Virus record (IMG/VR): IMGVR_UViG_3300022198_005692
Location: 1 to 56,102 of that record
From: a virus
Length of the DNA stretch: 56,102 bases
Direction: 5' to 3' (one strand)
Shown here: piece after piece, positions 26,606 through 34,300 of the stretch
How positions within the stretch are numbered: the stretch's first letter is position 1
Layout of the letters: each line of letters begins with the position of its first letter
Notes under the pieces: model-generated
Databases searched by the model: none
The model's input: the letters and a program-made list of their open reading frames with translations, nothing else
Told to the model about the DNA's origin: nothing
Position numbers and translations under genes: made by a program

Positions 26606-28615
26606 TTACCAAGTAGACAGCGCAGAGCGCTTCCAAGTGTTGGTAGCAGTGCAAACGTAGACGTAGTTGGCGTCCCAGCAGATCTCACCGGCGGTTCCAG
26701 TGTCTGTCGCGGATGCAGGAGTTTTTGCACTTGCAATCCTAATACGATTGTCATTCACTTGAAGCAATGCGCCGCCACTATTGCTACCTGTGCCTATCAA
26801 TACTCGCCCAGACGTGTCAATTCTTAATTTCTCCGTACTATTTGTCCCAATAAACAGCGGGGCATTGGTAAGTGTGGATAAAAAGCCATAATTATTACCA
26901 GCGGCTAAGGCGATTTGCGTATTTGTCCCACCTCCTCCTCCTCCAAGATATTCTCCAAGAAATCCGCCGGTACTCGTTCCCGAGCCTGTGTCATTCGTTC
27001 GACTCCTAATCAGTTGTGAGCCAGTTTTTTGACAGTCAAGAAGATAACCAGGGCTTGTTGTTCCGATCCCGACGTTGCCTGCGTTGCTGATACGCATCCG
27101 CTCCGTCGGCGAAGCTGCCCCATCGGCGGTCGTGGAAAAGACAAGCCGCCCTGGCATGTCATTAGCGCCAGGGATGCCATCTACTTCGCCAAGGATTTCA
27201 GCGGCAGTTAAGAATTGAGTGCCATCATCGCCAGCAAAACGAATTTCGCCAAGTCTGTCGCTGCTTCCGACAAGTCCTCCAATAGATCCTGTAGTGCCAG
27301 ACCTTGAGTGAGCAAGGAACAACTTCCCGCTTACTCTCGCTCTACCTGAGCCGGTTGCATTTTGGAAAGAGCCAACAAAAAGATCCGCACAACCACCCGA
27401 TCCGGCGCTACTGGCACTGATTACTTTTGGAGTAATAAGGCTTTCTATTTGAAAACTACTAGACGTCCCCACTAGGAGGCGGCCGCCGGAGTCAATGCGA
27501 GCTGATTCATTAGATGACCCTTGCTTGAATATAATAGGGGCGGTTGATGTACCAGTCTCAAAAGTTAAGGGGTAGTTAGCGTAGAGGCGTAGTCCGATTG
27601 TTGCTCTAGTGTCGTAGTCAAGATCGAGCGAGCCATATACAGTAGAATCAGTATTGAATGTGAAGTCAATGGCGCCTCTTGTCCCCGTTACTCCTGACTT
27701 TAGTTTTAGAGTTGCATTATTGGCGTCTAAGATTGTATTACCACTAACTTCCAATTTTTCTGTTGGATTTGTGGTGCCGATGCCTACATTACCATCCGAA
27801 TTTATTGTGACAACATTGTTTACATTAGCTGATGTTGCTACTTCTTCAAATGTACCAGACGTTGCAGTTGAATACGTATCGAGTCTTATTTCACCACCAA
27901 CAATTCTTACTCTATCACCATTAGTTGTTTGTGTTGAATCATTTCCTTTGAATAATAAGAGTTCAGATCTTTCTGTAGTTCCCCAGATTCTTTCTCCGAT
28001 ATAAGTGTGATTATACCCACCTGGGTTATCTCCTGTAGTACCTCTAAATGCAATATAGTTTGGTCCTGCATTTTCACCACCGATATTTATATTTCCACGA
28101 ACATCTAGTTTCGCCAGAGGGTTTGTGGTTCCAATACCAACATTGCTACCAGTTACATTCAATCCATTGGTTAAAGTTATTAATCCAGTGCCGGTATCAG
28201 CGGCATCAGATCTTAAAAAACTACTACTATCAATACCATCCAGTAGATTAGAATCCGCTGCTTTAGCACTAATCCCTAGGAACCTGGCGTCGGATTCTGT
28301 CTCGGTGTAGTACCGCCCATCATGAGTATGGGAATCATTGGCAACTACAATGGCGTTATAGGTCCCACTAACATCCCCACCAAATGTTGTTGAAGTAGTT
28401 AAAGCGGTAGAAGCTGGTTGGTAATAAGAACCTTGTTGACCATCTAAAGTACTCGCGTTTGTTCCTATCTCTACAACCGATTCAGTACCATCATTTATAA
28501 GAGTATATAATTTTCCGTGGTAGGTATTGAGCGCTAATTCACCCAATGAGAGGTCACTTATCGCTGGTACTTTACCCTGAATAGCGGATCTTTTAATTCG
28601 TATTGTATTTGCCAT
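26606..28615 (-). CDS. Tail fibre with GIGT repeats
   Basis: 669 residues. Starts MANTIRIKRSAIQ, the fibre N-terminus used for tail attachment and shared with the 28708 gene. The body has the repeated module NVGIGTTNPxxKLDV (three clear copies, with related copies GRLLVGTSS and GRVLIGTGS), a pattern common in phage fibres that carry or once carried an intramolecular chaperone. The C-terminus (TGTAGEICWDANYVYVCTA then TNTWKRSALSTW) is a common ending of cyanophage fibres. The end of the chaperone type with a catalytic Ser-Asp is not seen. Host-receptor binding is inferred. Confidence 0.85.
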   Translation of the reverse strand: MANTIRIKRSAIQGKVPAISDLSLGELALNTYHGKLYTLINDGTESVVEIGTNASTLDGQQGSYYQPASTALTTSTTFGGDVSGTYNAIVVANDSHTHDGRYYTETESDARFLGISAKAADSNLLDGIDSSSFLRSDAADTGTGLITLTNGLNVTGSNVGIGTTNPLAKLDVRGNINIGGENAGPNYIAFRGTTGDNPGGYNHTYIGERIWGTTERSELLLFKGNDSTQTTNGDRVRIVGGEIRLDTYSTATSGTFEEVATSANVNNVVTINSDGNVGIGTTNPTEKLEVSGNTILDANNATLKLKSGVTGTRGAIDFTFNTDSTVYGSLDLDYDTRATIGLRLYANYPLTFETGTSTAPIIFKQGSSNESARIDSGGRLLVGTSSSFQIESLITPKVISASSAGSGGCADLFVGSFQNATGSGRARVSGKLFLAHSRSGTTGSIGGLVGSSDRLGEIRFAGDDGTQFLTAAEILGEVDGIPGANDMPGRLVFSTTADGAASPTERMRISNAGNVGIGTTSPGYLLDCQKTGSQLIRSRTNDTGSGTSTGGFLGEYLGGGGGGTNTQIALAAGNNYGFLSTLTNAPLFIGTNSTEKLRIDTSGRVLIGTGSNSGGALLQVNDNRIRIASAKTPASATDTGTAGEICWDANYVYVCTATNTWKRSALSTW

Positions 28616-28631
28616 GTGGCGATTCCTAAAT

Positions 28632-28673
28632 TGCTATATAGCAGAATGTATATATCATGGTCTATATAGACCA
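28632..28673. promoter_or_regulatory. Two palindromes sharing core CTATATAG in the 28616-28707 gap
   Basis: Perfect 12-bp palindrome TGCTATATAGCA (28632-28643) and perfect 16-bp palindrome TGGTCTATATAGACCA (28658-28673). Their centres are 28 bp apart, upstream of the 28615 fibre gene. The arrangement fits two binding sites for a dimeric regulator; this gap has no GTTTAAA box. Confidence 0.5.
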
Positions 28674-28707
28674 GGTATCTATTAATTATTCAACTAATAA
28701 TAGCTAA

Positions 28708-30360
28708 TCAGAAAGTTCCGCCATCAAAAACAATATTATCAATCGTCCCGCCAGTAATGCTTACATTATTCGCATTTTGGGTGGAGATTGTACCAAGACC
28801 GAGAGTAGTACGACCGGCAGTAGCATCTGCGTCATCGATAAGACTCCGGCCGAATGATGTCAAAGTGGCTAATGCAGCGGTAGAGGCTCCGGTATAATAC
28901 GCGATTCTATCCGCTACTGGGGTAAGTCCACCGACGCTAGAGAGCGCATCAGAAAGTGCGAGAGTAGGATTACCAGCGACGCCATTTCCATTTGAAACAT
29001 TAATTCCACTTCCGCTAACTGCGATAGAACGAGCGGTGATGGTATCGGTTCCGGTCCTGGTAAAAAGGCCATTGGTTGCTAGGTTGTGGAGGGCTAGAGC
29101 CTGTCCTGTAAGACCCACACTATTAGCATCAACAGTAATACCTGTACCGGCTCCGACATCCAGAGTGTTTCCAGTTTTGGTAAGACCGGCTCCGGCAGTA
29201 ATTTGACCGGCACCACTAAATTGTGCGAATGATAGAGCAGTACCACTGGCCCCGCCAATAGTAATAGCATCGTTAGTTGTTAATACCCACCCCGAATCAG
29301 CATTAGTAGCACCCTCCGTAACAAATGTAAAGGCACCAGCAGTTACTTCAGTATCCGAATCAAAATCGGTGGCTCTATCCCATACACCATTTGCACCGGT
29401 CCCAAGAGTAGTAACCACCCAAATACCATTCTGGGCTCCAGCCGACTGATCTTTGAGAAGGATTCTATCTCCAGCTGCTAAGTTTACTCCATCTAAGGTA
29501 TTAGGCGCTGCTGTAATCTGTCCTCTACTACTTGTACCACCGGTAGCATTGTAAGTAATAGAAATATTGCCAGTCGAGGCGAGACGAACACTCTCTTTTA
29601 CATCAAGGCCACTGCGGGCTGCGTCGACATAAGCCTTGGTTGCCGCGTCTTGGGCATCTATCGGATCGGCAAGGTTGGTTATCTTCTGGTTATTAAGAGA
29701 AACAGCAGTTGTTGGGTTGGTTACCTGATCGAGCCTAGGCATCACATGAACGTGATCGGCTCTGGCATAACGTAGAGAAGTGCCGGTTGCTGCGGTACCT
29801 AGAGCATTAGGAGCAGTCGAAGAAGCCTGACCAATAACAAAGGCTGTTGTGGCGAGCTGAGTTGTATTGGTATCAGTGGAAGCCGTAGGTGCGGCGGGGG
29901 TCCCAGTGAAAGTTGGAGAATCTAAATTGGCTTTAGAGGTATCAGATGGGTGGACGTGATCAGCTCTAGCATAACGTAGAGAAGTGCCGGCAGCTTGAGT
30001 GCCATTCATCGTAATAGTAGAATTTATACTATTAGCTTGTCCTAGAACAAATGCTGTCGTGGCTACCTTAGTGGTATTATCATCTACGCTCGGAGTTGTA
30101 GCGCTAGCGCTACTTCCTAATACTATTGTACCGCTAAAGGTTTTATCTCCGGTAATTGTCTGAGTACCGGTTAGATTTATAAATGCACCAGGACCGGCTA
30201 TGGCAAGGATATTTGAGGCGGTTCCTCCGGCCCCTCCTGTACCCTCACCATAATACAGAATATCATCGACTTCATTAAAAGCTAATTCAGCATTAGCCAA
30301 AGACGACGGAGCTCCGGCATCACCGGATGATCTACGTTTGATTCTAATAGTATTAGCCAT
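28708..30360 (-). CDS. Tail fibre with repeated HVHPSDTSK-type modules
   Basis: 550 residues. N-terminus MANTIRIKRRSSGDAGAPSS followed by LANAELAFNEVDDILYYGEG, the standard cyanophage fibre attachment start. Two copies of a repeat (DDNTTKVATTAFVLGQA... SLRYARADHVHPSDTSK and DTNTTQLATTAFVIGQA... SLRYARADHVHVMP) lie at about residues 85-205. A further beta region (LAAGDRILLKDQSAGAQNGI) resembles the conserved middle of phage side fibres. The C-terminus is Gly/Asn-rich, ending TIDNIVFDGGTF. Receptor-binding or fibre shaft role. Confidence 0.82.
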   Translation of the reverse strand: MANTIRIKRRSSGDAGAPSSLANAELAFNEVDDILYYGEGTGGAGGTASNILAIAGPGAFINLTGTQTITGDKTFSGTIVLGSSASATTPSVDDNTTKVATTAFVLGQANSINSTITMNGTQAAGTSLRYARADHVHPSDTSKANLDSPTFTGTPAAPTASTDTNTTQLATTAFVIGQASSTAPNALGTAATGTSLRYARADHVHVMPRLDQVTNPTTAVSLNNQKITNLADPIDAQDAATKAYVDAARSGLDVKESVRLASTGNISITYNATGGTSSRGQITAAPNTLDGVNLAAGDRILLKDQSAGAQNGIWVVTTLGTGANGVWDRATDFDSDTEVTAGAFTFVTEGATNADSGWVLTTNDAITIGGASGTALSFAQFSGAGQITAGAGLTKTGNTLDVGAGTGITVDANSVGLTGQALALHNLATNGLFTRTGTDTITARSIAVSGSGINVSNGNGVAGNPTLALSDALSSVGGLTPVADRIAYYTGASTAALATLTSFGRSLIDDADATAGRTTLGLGTISTQNANNVSITGGTIDNIVFDGGTF

Positions 30361-30417
30361 TTAAGAAGGAGGTAGTAAAAACTAAGAACCTATTTTATCT
30401 TTCTATCTTTCAACTAG

Positions 30418-31044
30418 TCAAAAATTGCCACCATCAGTTATGGTTATTAGGGTATTTATATCATTTACAACATATTTTTGTTCGGTTTCATTAAATACAA
30501 CAACACTTTGATTCACTCTATTTTCATCATTTACGTCTAATAAGTCCCCCAAAGATGGCTTATTTCCAATATGCCATACCTCATTTGAGTTTATACTCAA
30601 TGACTCCGCGTTTACCCCACCTTGTACTTCAACATCACCAATTACTTCTAAGACTAATAGATTATTAGTCTCTCCCTCGGTCCCTACTTGAACTTTTTTA
30701 AATTTTGATGGTATCTCAATCCACTCTGAGATGGAGCTGTCCCATGCCTTAAGCGAATAAAAACCGTCACCAGAACTACTATCTATCCAACACTCCCCAT
30801 TTGAAAGTTCTAGATAATATCCATTTTGTTCAGCATCGGCATTTGGAGCAGTAGGACCAAAATGAATTGGACCTATTTTCCTTATTTTTCTAGTCCCGTC
30901 TGGTTCTAAAGCCTTAAAATATAGTCCTGGATCTTCAGAATTATAATTAAGAGCTAGTTCTCCGTTATCTATATCATACAACTCAGGTCTTTTTGAAAGA
31001 ACAGAAGACCGCCTGAGTAAAATTTTATCTCTTAATTCGGCCAT
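30418..31044 (-). CDS. Short tail-fibre / fibre attachment protein
   Basis: 208 residues. The N-terminus MAELRDKILLRRSSVLSKRP then NGELALNYNSEDPGLYFKAL is the same attachment module as the longer fibres (R-R-S then P-E-L). It contains FGPTAPNADAEQNGYYLELS and a Trp-containing strand typical of collar domains. The C-terminus ends NTLITITDGGNF, parallel to the adjacent fibre ending in DGGTF. It probably forms a proximal or short fibre; it shares a transcript with the 31052 gene. Confidence 0.72.
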   Translation of the reverse strand: MAELRDKILLRRSSVLSKRPELYDIDNGELALNYNSEDPGLYFKALEPDGTRKIRKIGPIHFGPTAPNADAEQNGYYLELSNGECWIDSSSGDGFYSLKAWDSSISEWIEIPSKFKKVQVGTEGETNNLLVLEVIGDVEVQGGVNAESLSINSNEVWHIGNKPSLGDLLDVNDENRVNQSVVVFNETEQKYVVNDINTLITITDGGNF

Positions 31045-31051
31045 GATTTAA

Positions 31052-31969
31052 TTAATACTCCAATGCATCAATAACATAATTCCTATCATCTCCTTGGACT
31101 ATATTATCAATAATTTCGGTTATATAGCCTTCCACATAATTTTTATTTACGGCGTCAAGTGAGTGTATTGGATCAGCGACACCAGATATCCTTCTTTCAT
31201 TTACTTCAAGTGCGGGTCTCCAAGACTCTATATTTTCTCCTAGTATCAGGTTGCCATAAAATTCCACCTGCCCGGAATTTCTTATTCTGCCAATAGAATT
31301 TGATTCCGAATCTATCCACTGTTGTACTACATTAATTTTATCAGATATAGAAGCCTTTACTGTGAGGGGAATAGCCTCATTTATACCGGGAGAGATGGTA
31401 TTTTCAATAGAAGATACCGGTTGTTTTTTTAAAAAATCTCCTCCTACGTCTATTTGAGATATTAAATTATCTACCTGAGCTTTTGTATAAGTTTGAGAGT
31501 TTGAATAATAATTCTGAGCTAAATAAGAAATAAATTCGCTATATGAATTAGATATTTTTTCATCTACTTCGAATTCTGATATAAATAGTGATATAGATTG
31601 ATTTACTTCTGTTCTTATGGAAGCGAGTAATTTATCTACCTCTTCCTCAGAATATACAAAAGATATATCAGCTTTTGTTTTTAAAAGTTTTTGAATCTCC
31701 GATTTATTATAATAATCTTCTTCACCGGAGATATTTAAAGAGGATCCTTCCGTAAATACATTCGGAGACGAAGAGAAGCTTTGATTTGTATTTAATAGCG
31801 CTTCACGAGAAGTAGGAAGAACTCTACTTGCCCCAGAATCAAAACAACTGGCCCTGGAACCCGAACTAAATACATTACTATTTGATTGATTAGATTGGGT
31901 CCCTTGAGTAGAGGTACTTAAACTTTTTATTGGAGTAGAAGATCCACCACCCCCAAACACTTTAGCCAT
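31052..31969 (-). CDS. Tail fibre-associated structural protein
   Basis: 305 residues. N-terminal 90 residues are Ser/Asn-rich and disordered. Helical residues 85-190 carry the repeat YYNKSEIQKLLKTKADIS / YTKAQVDNLISQIDVGGD typical of trimeric fibre shafts. The C-terminal part has the fibre motif ISGVADPIHSLDAVNKNYVE, also present in simpler form in the 28708 gene (ITNLADPIDAQDAATKAYVD). A strong Shine-Dalgarno (GGAGGG) precedes its ATG, which sits 6 nt after the upstream stop. Confidence 0.72.
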   Translation of the reverse strand: MAKVFGGGGSSTPIKSLSTSTQGTQSNQSNSNVFSSGSRASCFDSGASRVLPTSREALLNTNQSFSSSPNVFTEGSSLNISGEEDYYNKSEIQKLLKTKADISFVYSEEEVDKLLASIRTEVNQSISLFISEFEVDEKISNSYSEFISYLAQNYYSNSQTYTKAQVDNLISQIDVGGDFLKKQPVSSIENTISPGINEAIPLTVKASISDKINVVQQWIDSESNSIGRIRNSGQVEFYGNLILGENIESWRPALEVNERRISGVADPIHSLDAVNKNYVEGYITEIIDNIVQGDDRNYVIDALEY

Positions 31970-31975
31970 GATTTA

Positions 31976-33049
31976 TTATCCCTCCTGTGGTTGAGTGAGA
32001 GCGTCTATTTGCTCTTGGGTCAAAACTATCGGGGCTGAGAGAGGCTGAGCCCGGTCATTTAGATCTGGGGTTGTTGGTTTTAGTCTATAGGGCACCGGGA
32101 CTTCAACATAATGCCCAAGCGACCCAATCTGAACAACATCATAGCCTAGGGCAGGCTCCTTCTTTCTCTCGTACTCGAGGCATTTATTTCTATCTGTTCC
32201 TACGCAATATATCTTTTGCCAATATGACCCAGGAGCAAATTTAACGTACTGATTATAAACTTCCTCGGTTGCGGGCATATCTTGGATAGCAATCCATACG
32301 CAGATTACATCTGCGCATTCCCCCTCAACTAAAACAATATCCCCACGTTGATAAAAGAACTCCCTTCTCACCCTAGCGTCTTTCCATACATCAGAGCTGG
32401 AGTCTCTCATGCACTTTTCAAAATCAGCCAAACTGCCACCTTGGGCCTGACAGGACTGAAGTGCCAACTCATACGTCCCTTCGGACCAAGTACTATCCAC
32501 CTCATCCCATTGGTCGTAAAAGTACTTAAGGGAGTAGGGAGCATATCTTTCACGAAGTTCTTCGATTGTGGGCAGACCGACTTGGATCGTGGTCTTCACC
32601 CCACAGACTTTATCCCACTTCGAGTAATCAAACGGACCAGAAATGGAGACAATGTCTTGATTAGCCTCATAAAGTCCTACCTCGTACCCATCGTCTTCTA
32701 TGAGCAGGACTCTCGCCCCTTCTGGATATGCTGTGATACGACGATAGGTACCCACTGACCACTTATCGTCAGTGAGTTCAAAAAATAAGTCCGGGGTGAG
32801 TGAGGATATCTCCCAAGGAAACTCGATCTCCCCCCAAGTTTTATATAATCCCTTCTGAGTTGAGTAGATAGAGTAGTTGTCAAAAAGTTCTTGAATACTA
32901 ATCCCACAAGTATTCAGATCTTCTCTGGCACATGACCTATCTACTACGTTCCCTTCAACGTTCCCATCAGGTATCGCCTCAACTGCATTAATCTGATCCT
33001 CAGAGGGCTGCTCAAAGCACCCCCTAAAGTAGAGGTTGGAGAGAGACAT
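31976..33049 (-). CDS. Cysteine-rich virion protein with Trp-rich modules
   Basis: 357 residues with 10 or more cysteines. Two or three similar segments: VGLYEANQDIVSISGP...YSKWDKVCG, and FFYQRGDIVLVEGECADVICVWIAIQDMP...YWQKIYCV, resembling the CBM5/12-like pattern in which a short strand set around Trp binds glycans. No protease or lyase motif. Ends QALTQPQEG-like acidic tail. Likely a tail or fibre-base protein binding surface glycans; assignment is inference. Upstream of fibre genes and downstream of the possible tube gene on the same strand. Confidence 0.6.
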   Translation of the reverse strand: MSLSNLYFRGCFEQPSEDQINAVEAIPDGNVEGNVVDRSCAREDLNTCGISIQELFDNYSIYSTQKGLYKTWGEIEFPWEISSLTPDLFFELTDDKWSVGTYRRITAYPEGARVLLIEDDGYEVGLYEANQDIVSISGPFDYSKWDKVCGVKTTIQVGLPTIEELRERYAPYSLKYFYDQWDEVDSTWSEGTYELALQSCQAQGGSLADFEKCMRDSSSDVWKDARVRREFFYQRGDIVLVEGECADVICVWIAIQDMPATEEVYNQYVKFAPGSYWQKIYCVGTDRNKCLEYERKKEPALGYDVVQIGSLGHYVEVPVPYRLKPTTPDLNDRAQPLSAPIVLTQEQIDALTQPQEG

Positions 33050-33071
33050 ACTTCAACCTCGCAAATAGGAA

Positions 33072-33500
33072 TCAATTGTAGGTAAATGTATCCATCACGA
33101 ACGTTAGTTCGATGGTGGCAGGGTTTGAGGATGTACGGTCAGCGGTGCCAAAGTTAAGCGATGTCATTTGAGCATCGGGAATAGTGATGGTGCGCTGGCC
33201 GAGGGGTTGAGGGTCCTCGCCGCAAGTGACAGGGGTGATGGTGAGAGTTACAAACTCACAACCATATGCCTTCCAGAAGTCGACGATATCAAAATGCCTC
33301 TCAGGATCGAAAGGAACCGAGAGGGTTACTTCGGAGAGGGTGCGGGGACCGCGGAGGTTAAAAATACGGCCTCTTACGCCGTCTGCGTATTGGGATGTTC
33401 CGGCAGTATCTCTAATTCCACTAAAGTTTGTAAAGTAGTGGGCGAAGGGAGAAGCCTGCAGCCAAAATTGTGATTGTGCGATTGGTTTATAATTAAGCAT
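33072..33500 (-). CDS. Candidate tail tube or baseplate protein
   Basis: 142 residues, start ATG 33500. The layout (SQFWLQASPFAHYFTNFSGI, then VTLSVPFDPERHFDIVDFWK, and a C-terminal strand TIELTFVMDTFTYN) and its length fit small tail tube or distal-tail subunits of contractile phages, but there is no diagnostic motif. The tube normally lies next to the sheath; here the sheath is 14 kb away on the other strand, so a baseplate protein remains as likely. Its GTTTAAA element overlaps the stop of the HNH gene. Confidence 0.5.
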   Translation of the reverse strand: MLNYKPIAQSQFWLQASPFAHYFTNFSGIRDTAGTSQYADGVRGRIFNLRGPRTLSEVTLSVPFDPERHFDIVDFWKAYGCEFVTLTITPVTCGEDPQPLGQRTITIPDAQMTSLNFGTADRTSSNPATIELTFVMDTFTYN

Positions 33501-33537
33501 GACAGGAATGCTATAAGATATTTATCTCTATCTAGTA

Positions 33538-33544
33538 TTTAAAC
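33538..33544 (-). promoter_or_regulatory. GTTTAAA promoter candidate for the 33500 gene
   Basis: Minus strand GTTTAAATACTAG then AGATAAATATC; it overlaps the TAA of the upstream endonuclease gene, 37 nt from the ATG. Confidence 0.5.
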
Positions 33545-34300
33545 AATGTTGTTCTTAACATTTTCAACTCTCCATCCACGATAATATTTTAAAGAACCAT
33601 TAGCAAGGCTATACATATGTCCAGAACTTAATCCCCGCTCTTTTGCAAATTTCTTAAGGCTTTTACATATATACTTATTACCATCGGGATCAATTACTTC
33701 CCATATATTACCAAAAATTTTGCATCTAGTATTACTAATACCTTCACAATGAGAGGGTTTATTTTTCATACCCTTCCTATGGCCGATCTTTCCCCACATA
33801 TGATGTTTTTCACCACTTGTTGATTTACTAATTTTTTTCTTCATACTCTCTGGCATTGCTTTCCCCTTAAGGGGATGCTGATTATTTTTATAATAATTTT
33901 TCACCTTCATAGCAATATCAGCTTTATATTCTGGATTAGACATCAAAGATTTTGTTCTATTAGAAGTAATTTTAGAGATTTCTTGCTTAAGCTCTTCGTA
34001 TAATTTTGATGAGATATTATGAATTGCATTAGAATCTTGACTAAAGCACATTCTCCACGCAGCATAAGCCATTTTAGTAGTCCTTTGATCTTTTTCCCCG
34101 TATCTTTTTAAAAATCCCTTCCATAAAAGCATGTGAGCAATATAATGCTCCCTCGCCGTAAGACATACTACCTTGGAATTCTTTCCAAAGATAGACTTTG
34201 GGAATATATGATGTTTTTCAAAATAAGGATCTTTCCCTTTCTTCCAATTTCTATCTGATGCCTTACGCATTAAAGTGCAATAATGTTTTAAATAATTCAT
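33539..34300 (-). CDS. HNH homing endonuclease with NUMOD3-like and C-terminal HTH
   Basis: 253 residues from the ATG at 34300, which overlaps the portal TAA by one base (TAATG). I prefer it to the longer 34363 start because the protein then begins MNYLKHYCTLMRKA, the usual start of this family. HNH motif FEKHHIFPKSIFG (H30-H31) with LTAREHYIAHMLLWKGFL typical of the fold. Residues 130-180 are a Lys-rich NUMOD3-like region (MPESMKKKISKSTSGEKH), then a C-terminal helix-turn-helix (CKSLKKFAKERGLSSGHMYS). Such enzymes cut intron- or gene-less alleles to spread. The gene sits freely after the portal gene, not in an obvious intron. Confidence 0.85.
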   Translation of the reverse strand: MNYLKHYCTLMRKASDRNWKKGKDPYFEKHHIFPKSIFGKNSKVVCLTAREHYIAHMLLWKGFLKRYGEKDQRTTKMAYAAWRMCFSQDSNAIHNISSKLYEELKQEISKITSNRTKSLMSNPEYKADIAMKVKNYYKNNQHPLKGKAMPESMKKKISKSTSGEKHHMWGKIGHRKGMKNKPSHCEGISNTRCKIFGNIWEVIDPDGNKYICKSLKKFAKERGLSSGHMYSLANGSLKYYRGWRVENVKNNIV

